64,000 nucleotides of DNA from assembly GCA_002825465.1 (NCBI GenBank), contig PJER01000009.1:21168-85167 (forward strand), written 5' to 3'. Position numbers and translations under genes: made by a program. The notes under the pieces were generated by a model. It was not told the DNA's origin. It ran no database searches and was given only the letters and a program-made list of their open reading frames with translations. Source of the DNA: Candidatus Thorarchaeota archaeon MP8T_1. GTDB taxonomy: Archaea; Asgardarchaeota; Thorarchaeia; Thorarchaeales; Thorarchaeaceae. Below, piece by piece: positions 37,545-45,302 of this stretch (its first letter is position 1; each line of letters opens with the position of its first letter).

Positions 37545-39011
37545 CTATTCAGTCATACTATCTGTTTTCGCCTTCTCCTCAATAGTTTCCACAGTAGTTT
37601 CTTTTGTAACTATAACATTCTGCGTTTCAGGGATTACAGGTGCTATATACGGAAATGATGCAATCTCACGTTTTCTTAGAACATACCTGAATGATAGAAA
37701 CCCAAGGATTCCTGAGATTAAAGATGCGATGAGAATAGCTACTTTGGATGCAACCAAGAGAATTGGATCTGCAATTGCTAGAGATGCTATGAATGTTGAA
37801 ATTGTAAAACCAATGCCAGTAAGGAATGATACCGATATCATCATTTCCCAATCGACACCTTTTGGCAAGTTGATTTGACCAACTTGAATGCCAATCCACA
37901 TAGCTATCAATACTCCCAACGGTTTACCTATAACTAGTCCAAGAATAATTCCAACTGAAATTGGATTTACTACCATTTCAGGATTCAATTGTGCTAGTGA
38001 TATGGCAGAATTTGCTAATGCAAATATCGGTACAATGACAAATGCAAGCCATTTTGTTAACACATGTTCTGCCTGTTGTAATGGTGCTTCAATATCCTTA
38101 CATGTCATTTCTAGGGTTCTTGAGAGATTAAGTAAAACTACGACATCGTCTTCAGCTGAACCATCTTCTGTAACCCTATTGATCCTTTGTACTAGTTCAT
38201 TGCTCTTGTCTTTGAACTCTTTATGGTCTATTTTGGTTGTCGCAGGTATTGAGAGTGCAATGAGAATTCCTGCAATTGTAGGATGGATTCCTGACAGTAG
38301 AAACTCAAGCCAAAGAAATACTCCTAGTAATGCATAAGGTGCAACGTGCCTTATACCAATTCTATTCAGAATTAAGAGCATTATAAAGACTAGAGTGCCC
38401 AGCACCAGATGTAATAACGAAAAACCATGGGAATAAACGACTGCAAGAATAATGACACCACCGATATCATCAGCAATTGCAAGAGTGGTGAGAAAGATCT
38501 TCAATGATGTTGGTACTTTCTTTCCAAAAATTGATAGTATACCTAATGTGATAGCGATATCCGTAGCTACAGGAATTGCCCAAGCATTTGCTCCTTGACT
38601 TCCACTTGGATTAAACACTACAAAAATAAGAGCTGGAACTATCATACCACCAGTTGCTCCTATCACAGGAGCAAGAGCATTGTCGCGTGAGCTAAGTTCT
38701 CCAATCAATAATTCGCCCTTTACTTCAAGGCCGATCAGGAAGAAGAAGAGAACCATCAGTAAGTCATTTATCCATAGTATTAAGGGCATCTCAACATTGA
38801 ATGGTCCAATCGATATTCCAATTAGAGTATTCCAAATTGAAGTATACCCTAATCCAAATGGGAGATTCGCAATGAGAAGAGAAACGATCACACAAGAAAG
38901 AAGAACCAGGCCACCAGATGCCTCATATTGCATGAACTGTCTGAAAGGTTTTATAATTTGGAAAAATTGATTGGTCTTTCCTTTCTTGAATTGCTTTCTC
39001 TTTTTAGACAA
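37545..39011 (-). CDS. nhaA: NhaA-type Na+/H+ antiporter
   Basis: The 488-residue antiporter keeps the NhaA core: 'AIPVATDIAITLGIL' with D151 and 'ADDIGG' with D181-D182, the equivalents of the E. coli Asp133 and Asp163-164 pair. It exchanges Na+ (or Li+) for H+ and is electrogenic in the E. coli enzyme. A cytoplasmic insertion of about 60 residues after helix 8 ('SKDKSNELVQRI' to 'QAEHVLTKWL') and an extended polar tail are seen in the larger NhaA forms. TTG start; 'aggtg' SD about 10 bases upstream. First gene of the operon; 65 bases to the amphi-Trp start. Confidence 0.95.
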   Translation of the reverse strand: MSKKRKQFKKGKTNQFFQIIKPFRQFMQYEASGGLVLLSCVIVSLLIANLPFGLGYTSIWNTLIGISIGPFNVEMPLILWINDLLMVLFFFLIGLEVKGELLIGELSSRDNALAPVIGATGGMIVPALIFVVFNPSGSQGANAWAIPVATDIAITLGILSIFGKKVPTSLKIFLTTLAIADDIGGVIILAVVYSHGFSLLHLVLGTLVFIMLLILNRIGIRHVAPYALLGVFLWLEFLLSGIHPTIAGILIALSIPATTKIDHKEFKDKSNELVQRINRVTEDGSAEDDVVVLLNLSRTLEMTCKDIEAPLQQAEHVLTKWLAFVIVPIFALANSAISLAQLNPEMVVNPISVGIILGLVIGKPLGVLIAMWIGIQVGQINLPKGVDWEMMISVSFLTGIGFTISTFIASLAIADPILLVASKVAILIASLISGILGFLSFRYVLRKREIASFPYIAPVIPETQNVIVTKETTVETIEEKAKTDSMTE

Positions 39012-39253
39012 TCAGCATCACACACCTAATTTGAAACTGTGATTGAATTTAACCTCGATGGATTGAACTAGGTGGTTTCTATTGAAAACAAACTAAATAA
39101 TATTTGAATCGGAATATCTTGTAAGAAAATCATTCATCCTCATGAAATCTGAATTACAATGATTCTCAAGTAACCACCACCCTTAATTGGAAATCAACTA
39201 TGTTTATCCTTACTAGCCCAAAGCTAGCGCGAACATCTAAGGTGACACTCATA

Positions 39254-40402
39254 ATGAGTGATGAAAAAGACGACATGGTAGTTACACCATACAAAGTCAG
39301 TGGTAAGCTCGATTATGATCGACTCATCAAGGAGTTTGGTACTGAGCGAATCACTGCGAAATTAAAAGAACAAATGTACAAGATAGCAGGAGAAACCAAC
39401 ATGTATCTGGAGCGAGACCTGTTCTTCTCCCATAGAGACCTCGGTTGGATTCTGAATGAATACCAGAAAGGTAACAAGTTCGTAATTTACACTGGAAGAG
39501 GCCCATCAGGTCATACTCACATTGGACACTTAGTACCTTGGATGTTCACAAAATGGTTTCAGGAGCGATTCAAGACCCGCCTCTATTTCCAGATGACAAA
39601 CGATGAGAAGTACTTCTTCAATGCTCATCTTAGTCTTGATGATGTTAAGATGTATACTTATGAGAACACTCTAGACCTTCTCGCTCTTGGATTTGAGCCA
39701 GAAGATACATTCATTATTCAGGATATCGAGCATATCGATTTGTTGTACGAAATTGCTGTAGAGGTTGCTAGAAAGGTAACATTCTCAACTGTCAAAGCCA
39801 CCTTCGGTTTTGACAACAGTACTAACATTGGATCGACCTGGCACCCTGCGATTCAAGCTGTCCCTGCATTCCTCCATTCCTGGATCTATGGAGAAAATAC
39901 TCCTTGTATAATTCCATGTGCAATTGATCAGGACCCATTCTGGAGAGTGACTCGTGATGTGGCTGAGAAGCTTGGTTACTACAAACCTGCAAGCATCCAA
40001 TGTACTTTTGTTCCTGGATTGAAAGAAGATGGAAAGATGTCTGCTTCAGATCCAATGTCTGCTGTATTTACAACTGATACGCCAAAGCAGGCGAAGAAAA
40101 AAGTCATGGCTGCTTTTACTGGAGGAAGAGCTACTGTTGAAGAACAACGAGAGCTAGGTGCAAATCCTGATGTATGTAGTGTCTTCAAGTACTATAATTT
40201 CATCTTCATGCCGGATGACAAGGACCTTGCTGATATCGAGCGTAAGTGCAGAGGTGGGGAGATTCTGTGCGGTGAATGTAAGCAGATTCTCGCACCAATG
40301 ATGATGGAGTTTCTTGAGAAGCATCAAGCTGCACGTGAAGATGTCAAGGATAGGGTAGAGGAATTTTCAGCTGCACGACTCCGAGATGACCTTCGTAGAT
40401 AG
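39254..40402 (+). CDS. trpS: Tryptophanyl-tRNA synthetase, archaeal/eukaryotic type
   Basis: The class I synthetase charges tRNA-Trp. 'GRGPSGHTHIGH' contains the HIGH motif (residues 89-92), and 'DGKMSASDP' holds the KMSxS loop (261-265). The 'QAVPAFLHS' and 'IPCAIDQDPFWR' segments are typical of the archaeal/eukaryotic clade. A Cys pair 'CGECKQIL' near the C-terminus is shared with many archaeal forms. The ATG at 39254 has 'aggtga' 8 bases upstream and is preferred; an in-frame ATG at 39200 would add 18 residues. Divergent from the nhaA operon. Confidence 0.96.
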   Translation: MSDEKDDMVVTPYKVSGKLDYDRLIKEFGTERITAKLKEQMYKIAGETNMYLERDLFFSHRDLGWILNEYQKGNKFVIYTGRGPSGHTHIGHLVPWMFTKWFQERFKTRLYFQMTNDEKYFFNAHLSLDDVKMYTYENTLDLLALGFEPEDTFIIQDIEHIDLLYEIAVEVARKVTFSTVKATFGFDNSTNIGSTWHPAIQAVPAFLHSWIYGENTPCIIPCAIDQDPFWRVTRDVAEKLGYYKPASIQCTFVPGLKEDGKMSASDPMSAVFTTDTPKQAKKKVMAAFTGGRATVEEQRELGANPDVCSVFKYYNFIFMPDDKDLADIERKCRGGEILCGECKQILAPMMMEFLEKHQAAREDVKDRVEEFSAARLRDDLRR

Positions 40403-40433
40403 ACAATTTCAAAGAAACTGATTGTGCAAGAAT

Positions 40434-40474
40434 TGTACTTGTACAGAGTTTTGCCTTTCAGTATTCTTATACTA
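40434..40474 (+). repeat. 41-base duplicated promoter element, copy 1
   Basis: The element starts with the inverted repeat 'TGTACTTGTACA' and ends with 'CCTTTCAGTATTCTTATACT', separated by seven bases that differ from copy 2. The start of the following gene is 74 bases after the element's first base. The AT part 'cttatact' may be the TATA box. It lies before the membrane protein gene at 40508. Copy 2 is at 41288-41328. Confidence 0.75.
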
Positions 40475-40507
40475 TCTTGAATTCTCGATTCAATCGAGGT
40501 TCATGTA

Positions 40508-41275
40508 ATGTATAATAAAATACACGATACTCTGTTCGAAAAATTCAATCTAACCAATTCGAAGGTAGAGAGATATTTTCTTCTTGCTGGTCTGGGAGGA
40601 TTGTGCACCGCATTAGTAGTTCTAGTAGTAGATTGGTTACTTTACCCAAACTATATTCTAGCTCTATTAGCTGGCGAATGGCCATATATTATAATAAGTG
40701 AATCAAATGCATTGCAAATACTTCATTTCTTAGATACAGTCAATCTTGTATTGATAGCATTAGGGTTCTTTTCCCTATTTAGTAAATACGGAGTGAAGGA
40801 GAAATACATGTTTTTATTTCTCTACCTATTCCCTGCATTTGACCCATTTGCAGTCATACTTTTCCCATATGGCGGGTACCTGATATTTGATTTACAATTC
40901 TATGAAATTGTGGATTATCTTCGAGTTGCTTTTACAACGATCATTGCATCATATATTCTCTTCAATTCTCGATGTAAAGTTCCAAACGCTAGGGTTGTAA
41001 TCTATGCCTCTCTAATGCTTGCATTTACAAAGATTGTTCCACTTGCACAATACTTGATCTCTAGTCCACTCCGATTACACTATGATGAGGGTCTTCATCA
41101 AGTAGTTGGAACTCTTGTTGGACCATTAGCTATCATTGGTCTAAGTCAGATACCTGCAATATTGTGCATCATCTTCTGTTTTGTTCTTTTCATTCGTGAA
41201 CTAAGAACAGGCGGGAATCTAAATGAAACTCCCACAGAAGTTGATGAACTTCTCACAAAAACAATTCACAATTGA
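40508..41275 (+). CDS. Multi-helix membrane protein, paralog A
   Basis: The 255-residue protein has about six helices and a pattern of short loops. It aligns along its length with the next gene's product: both have 'D/E-LxxYPxxIxxLLxG/EGxxP' near residue 45-60 and 'HxxDSxxLIxIxLGFFxxFxKYG' near 75-95. No known family; the shared design suggests paralogs that arose by tandem duplication. Promoter element copy 1 precedes it. Confidence 0.7.
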   Translation: MYNKIHDTLFEKFNLTNSKVERYFLLAGLGGLCTALVVLVVDWLLYPNYILALLAGEWPYIIISESNALQILHFLDTVNLVLIALGFFSLFSKYGVKEKYMFLFLYLFPAFDPFAVILFPYGGYLIFDLQFYEIVDYLRVAFTTIIASYILFNSRCKVPNARVVIYASLMLAFTKIVPLAQYLISSPLRLHYDEGLHQVVGTLVGPLAIIGLSQIPAILCIIFCFVLFIRELRTGGNLNETPTEVDELLTKTIHN

Positions 41276-41287
41276 TGGTGGAAATAT

Positions 41288-41328
41288 TGTACTTGTACAG
41301 GAATCTTCCTTTCAGTATTCTTATACTA
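41288..41328 (+). repeat. 41-base duplicated promoter element, copy 2
   Basis: Identical to copy 1 in the first 13 and last 21 bases, with the same length and nearly the same distance (75 bases) to the next start codon (41363). It lies in the gap between paralog A and paralog B. The preserved spacing of palindrome, TATA-like part and start codon suggests a functional control element. Confidence 0.75.
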
Positions 41329-41362
41329 CTTTAATCAACCCTGTAGAATAGAGGCGTATGTA

Positions 41363-42145
41363 ATGTCGTCACAAAACGAAATGATTGCAGTTCTTGACGA
41401 ACCGTTGGTAGAGAGGAGAATCTACAGATTTCTTATGTATCTAGGATTAATTGCTTTACTAGGCACCATAATGATCTATTTGATAGAATTAGTGATTTAT
41501 CCACCATTCATTCAGGTCATGCTAACAGAGGGGATGCTTCCCTCACTGAGTTACAATAGCCAGCTCAATCTAATTCATTCATTTGATTCATTAATCCTAA
41601 TTAGCATTGGACTTGGTTTCTTTGGAATCTTTGCTAAATATGGAAAGAAATCAGGGTATGTCTTCCTCCTACTTTTTGTATTTCCTATATTTAGTCTTCA
41701 ACCGTCTATTGCTGGTTTCGTGATTGGAATCACAGGAATAGATAATTTCTTGATTTGGTATTTGTCTGCATGGGGACCTGCAATAGGTCAGAGTTTGGTA
41801 CTTGCTATTCTACTGTATCATTCACTAGAGCCTGTAATAGGTAGACGAATAACTGGATTGGTTTCCTTGACATTAGCTACCAGCCAAATATCTCAAGTTG
41901 TTTGGTATTTTTCCACTCGACACTTAGCTCCAGTTTACGATTTTGTCAATTGGACAGTAGAGGGTTCCATTGCAAACACACTACTAGTGTGCATTCCCAT
42001 TATAATTGGTGCAATTACTTGCGTGATCATATTTGTCGCATTTTTTGTCATAACGATTCGGAAAGAATGGAAATCTATAGATACGATTCATCAGACCAAG
42101 GAGGTGATGGACAATATTCCAAAAGAGATAGTTATCAGCAGTTAA
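41363..42145 (+). CDS. Multi-helix membrane protein, paralog B
   Basis: This 260-residue membrane protein with about six helices is similar to the preceding gene's product (for instance 'FGIFAKYGKKSGYVFLL' versus 'FSLFSKYGVKEKYMFLF') and keeps the same promoter element. A charged N-terminus ('LDEPLVERR') and a 30-residue C-terminal tail lie outside the membrane. No family recognised. The conserved 'KYG' after helix 2-3 is a useful marker for searching for further copies. Confidence 0.7.
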   Translation: MSSQNEMIAVLDEPLVERRIYRFLMYLGLIALLGTIMIYLIELVIYPPFIQVMLTEGMLPSLSYNSQLNLIHSFDSLILISIGLGFFGIFAKYGKKSGYVFLLLFVFPIFSLQPSIAGFVIGITGIDNFLIWYLSAWGPAIGQSLVLAILLYHSLEPVIGRRITGLVSLTLATSQISQVVWYFSTRHLAPVYDFVNWTVEGSIANTLLVCIPIIIGAITCVIIFVAFFVITIRKEWKSIDTIHQTKEVMDNIPKEIVISS

Positions 42146-42478
42146 ATCTCCTCACGCTCTTAGATTGGGTGTGAATTAGCGATAGAATGGATATTCCCCC
42201 TCTATCTTCATGCATGGGCATGCTACCTCTCTAAGGATTTTAGTTTCCTGTAACTGGGGGTATGGGCAAACAATCTTGCTCTGCAGTTTGTGTTGTTCTA
42301 GCAAGTGAGCATATCTCTCCTACTCCTGAAAATTAAACCCATCCTCAGACACGAGAGGTAGCATTCTTTATTTATTTAGATCATAAAAATCCATAAAATC
42401 ACTCTATAATTTGTGATTAGGTTTATTTACTTTGGCGAGTGTGAAAGCCTGAATCGCGTAGGAAGGGACTAATCAAAA
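42146..42478. other. 333-base intergenic region
   Basis: No coding frame, tRNA or repeat of note is visible. AT-rich elements 'ctttatttatttag' (about 42367-42380) and 'ctataatttg' (about 42402-42411) are candidate promoter parts for the gene at 42479. The duplicated 41-base element of the two preceding genes is absent here. Confidence 0.5.
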
Positions 42479-43165
42479 TTGTTGAACGAGACCGATCAGA
42501 GTTCTGACATTGATTGTGATTTGTTACAGGTCGCTGTCAAAATAGGAATTTTGGGAACGTTGTTGCAAATATTCTGGACTCTCATCTCCACATATCTGAT
42601 GGTTCTTAGTGCAGAGCTTTCACATATATTATCAATCTATACTGCTTGGAATATTGTTAATGCAACTGGTTTCTTTTATGCTATCTTTGTTTCTGTTGGA
42701 TTTGTCGCAATCTTTGCTATGAAAGGTTCTAAACTCGGAATTGTCTATCCACTTATGGTCATTCTTTCTCGTTTATGGAGCTATTACTATATTAGATTAT
42801 CATTTGATCTTGGAATATATTCTGCTGAATTTTATTCCCAATCTATCATAACTCTAGGATATGGAATAGCAATCATTGGTGGTCTTGCTTTACTTGCAAT
42901 TCGTAACAAAAGTACGAATCGGGGTTTTCTCATAATATTTGCCATCTTCTATATTGTTCGAAACATTCTATCTAGCACAATCTGGTTAGCTATCTTTGGA
43001 GGACCTGTGCCAATTCACACCGGCTTTGATGTGCTGATCACATCACTTCCCAATCTTCTAATTGGAATTAGTTTTGCGATACTTGTTATTGTTTTCTTCA
43101 TTATTGAGAGTAGGAAGGGTTGCATTGAGCAAGAACAAGTGCAAGAAGTACCATTTCTCGAGTAG
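42479..43165 (+). CDS. Multi-helix membrane protein, more distant paralog C
   Basis: The 228-residue protein has about six helices and shares the overall design of paralogs A and B (a 'GFVAIFAMKGSKLGI' stretch aligns loosely with their 'FFGIFAKYGKKSG'), but is more divergent and its promoter lacks the duplicated element. Two adjacent TTGs at 42479 and 42482 are the possible starts with 'ggaaggg' about 11 bases upstream. Function unknown. Confidence 0.65.
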   Translation: MLNETDQSSDIDCDLLQVAVKIGILGTLLQIFWTLISTYLMVLSAELSHILSIYTAWNIVNATGFFYAIFVSVGFVAIFAMKGSKLGIVYPLMVILSRLWSYYYIRLSFDLGIYSAEFYSQSIITLGYGIAIIGGLALLAIRNKSTNRGFLIIFAIFYIVRNILSSTIWLAIFGGPVPIHTGFDVLITSLPNLLIGISFAILVIVFFIIESRKGCIEQEQVQEVPFLE

Positions 43166-43240
43166 ATGTCCATTTGACGAAGTCTTAAATGGCTATAACA
43201 ACCAATCATTCTTCAGATACAGACTCTGGAGAGTTTGACA

Positions 43241-44278
43241 ATGGGTTCTGAAGCACCGGCGGCTGACATGTTCAAATGTCCCGTTTGCAATGGTAATGTT
43301 AAGATCGGGCCCGACGATGTTGTAATCTCTTGTTCATATTGTGGTAGTACAACCACAATTGAAGGGAAAGCGATTGGTGACCACTTGATGCAGACTGCTG
43401 TAGATGCTGAAGCACGAAAAGCAGGATTCATGAAGTTTCTTGACAAAAATAAAGGAATGAACAAGTCTCTATGCAAAGACTGTCAAGTTGTTGAGAATAA
43501 ACTAATCTATGTTCCAGTATGGACAGCTAAAGTCAAGGCTGATTCGTACTACAAGGGTTACAAGACCGTTCAAGTACCCGTTCAGAAAACTAGGACAGTT
43601 CGTGATTCTGATGGAAATACTCGAACTGAAACCTATACAGACTATGAACCAGGTTACGTACCTGTTCAATCGGAATTGCATACTGACACTCACGAGCCAC
43701 TACTTGCGAGGAAAGGTGCAAGATTCTATGGTCTCGAGGACTATCTAAAAGATGTAAAACCTGAGAAAGGTGTACCTTACAACTTTGAATCTATCAAAGA
43801 TCTTGACCCGATGATGCTGAATGCAGAAATTGGGCAAGAGGAATTTGAGAAAGCAATTCATGGAAGAGTAGCTGATAACCATAGAGCACAAGCAGCAAGT
43901 GGCTTAACAGAGCTCTTTGATTGTCGTACTACTACTGCTGTAAGAGGCACGACCTATATGCAGGCTCCCTTCTCCTTGATCAGATACAAGTTCCAAGGTG
44001 ACTTGTACAAGGCTGCAATTGATGGCCATTCTGGTAAAGTAGTCATGGGAGAAATTCCAATAACTAAAGGTCAACGTATTATGTGGACACTGATGGGTCT
44101 CATCGGCATCATTATCGCTGGATTTGGTGCAGAATATTTCTTGATGGGTCTTGATTTGCCTGAGGATACAGGTTTTCCTTTGTTCTTGATAGGTGGATTT
44201 GCTACGATTTTAGGTATCATCATGACATTCTTTGGATTTAGGGTGTTGATAATGACTCAACGTACCAAGAAGGGGTGA
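43241..44278 (+). CDS. Zinc-ribbon membrane protein, YdjG-like A
   Basis: The 345-residue protein starts with a zinc ribbon ('FKCPVCNGNV' and 'ISCSYCGSTT', about residues 12-40), continues with a long soluble beta-rich part ('KDCQVVENKLIYVPVWTAKV', extra Cys pair near 79-82) and ends with two membrane helices (about residues 282-335). This layout resembles bacterial YdjG-type proteins, which share an operon with the SPFH protein YdjI. The ATG at 43241 has 'ggag' 9 bases upstream. It is the first of a coupled pair; the next gene begins at or just after its stop. Confidence 0.78.
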   Translation: MGSEAPAADMFKCPVCNGNVKIGPDDVVISCSYCGSTTTIEGKAIGDHLMQTAVDAEARKAGFMKFLDKNKGMNKSLCKDCQVVENKLIYVPVWTAKVKADSYYKGYKTVQVPVQKTRTVRDSDGNTRTETYTDYEPGYVPVQSELHTDTHEPLLARKGARFYGLEDYLKDVKPEKGVPYNFESIKDLDPMMLNAEIGQEEFEKAIHGRVADNHRAQAASGLTELFDCRTTTAVRGTTYMQAPFSLIRYKFQGDLYKAAIDGHSGKVVMGEIPITKGQRIMWTLMGLIGIIIAGFGAEYFLMGLDLPEDTGFPLFLIGGFATILGIIMTFFGFRVLIMTQRTKKG

Positions 44279-44283
44279 AAAAA

Positions 44284-45270
44284 ATGGCAAGGTGTAATTT
44301 TTGCGATGCAGATTTTGAAGCTGGACCTGGCGATCTCCTACTAGTATGTCCATATTGCGGAACTGCACAATCGGTGGAAGGAGTCAAGTTCACAGATCAT
44401 TATATGATTAGGGTTCACTATGACCAAAGTGAAGCACAGACCACCCTTCTTGATTGGGTTTCAAAGCAACTTGGTGTTCCCGATGATTTGGCAACATCTG
44501 CTCACTTCTTGAAAGCAGAACAGATTTGGTATCCGTTCTGGATTAGCAGGGTTGATGCAGATACTACATATCATGGACTCGGACGTGATGCGACTTTCCA
44601 TGATGAATGGCCGCAGTACCGAGGAGCGTACAAGAGGTTCCAATACTTCTGGAAACCTGAGTCAGGTCAGTTTACCAGACGTCATGAGATTAACATAGCA
44701 GGAGTAAAGGACATCGATGAGGATGTTCGACACCATCCTATCCCTACTCGGGCAAAGGAGTTCTTCAGTCATGCACATGCTGAGGAGTTTGAAGGAAAGG
44801 TCCTGCACAGTAACATCAGTGTTGAACAGGCAAAACAACTGGCTCGTCAACAAGCAATTGATAGACAGACTCAACTCATTCTCAAAGAGGTTGACAAGAT
44901 TGAGCAGAGAAACGACAACATCAATGTTGGAGAGACTTTTCTCATACATGTTCCTGTTTGGGAGTTAGAGTATAGGTATGGCAATAACAAGTACAAAGCC
45001 TCAGTTTCAGCACCGACTGGGTATGTTATCGAGAGCAAGTATCCTCGATCTATGGCATTCCGTGCAGGTGGTATCGGTTTTGGATTAATAATGCTCCTTC
45101 TAGGTGTGTCTCTCATTTTACTTGCTACTGGAATGTTAGTTGATCTAGGAATAGTTGCTGGTCCAATACTTCCTGGTGGCGGTTTAGTATCAGGCGGATT
45201 ACTCTCAATAATTGGGTTAGTCTTAATGTACAAAGGCGCATCCAGTAAAGAAGCTAAAGAACAAGTATAG
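44284..45270 (+). CDS. Zinc-ribbon membrane protein, YdjG-like B
   Basis: This 328-residue paralog of the preceding protein has the same order: zinc ribbon ('RCNFCDADF' and 'LVCPYCGTAQ', residues 3-29), soluble middle domain with 'IWYPFWISRVDAD' (parallel to 'LIYVPVWTAKVKAD' in paralog A), a helical segment, and two C-terminal membrane helices (about residues 255-315). The ATG at 44284 follows 'aagggg' by 8 bases; GTG at 44275, overlapping the upstream stop, is an alternative and would couple translation. The pair may form a heteromeric membrane complex recruiting a zinc-ribbon SPFH protein. Confidence 0.78.
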   Translation: MARCNFCDADFEAGPGDLLLVCPYCGTAQSVEGVKFTDHYMIRVHYDQSEAQTTLLDWVSKQLGVPDDLATSAHFLKAEQIWYPFWISRVDADTTYHGLGRDATFHDEWPQYRGAYKRFQYFWKPESGQFTRRHEINIAGVKDIDEDVRHHPIPTRAKEFFSHAHAEEFEGKVLHSNISVEQAKQLARQQAIDRQTQLILKEVDKIEQRNDNINVGETFLIHVPVWELEYRYGNNKYKASVSAPTGYVIESKYPRSMAFRAGGIGFGLIMLLLGVSLILLATGMLVDLGIVAGPILPGGGLVSGGLLSIIGLVLMYKGASSKEAKEQV

Positions 45271-45271
45271 A

Positions 45272-45289
45272 GCAGAGCTTAGGCTCTGC
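45272..45289 (+). terminator. Terminator of zinc-ribbon pair
   Basis: Arms 'GCAGAGC' and 'GCTCTGC' with the loop 'ttag' start 2 bases after the stop at 45270 and run into a 'ctctccttctttttt' tract. Confidence 0.75.
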
Positions 45290-45302
45290 CTCTCCTTCTT
45301 TT

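Noticed and set aside
37888..38337. 149-codon plus-strand frame opposite nhaA
   Set aside because: Antisense shadow of a confident transporter gene; no start signal or family.
42146..42478. Possible tRNA or small RNA in the 333-base gap
   Set aside because: No T-arm, anticodon-arm or acceptor pairing could be traced; only AT-rich promoter-like elements are seen.
43241..45270. Reading the zinc-ribbon pair as primosomal helicase or TFIIB-type proteins
   Set aside because: Apart from the zinc ribbon there are no helicase or cyclin-fold motifs, and both end in two membrane helices.
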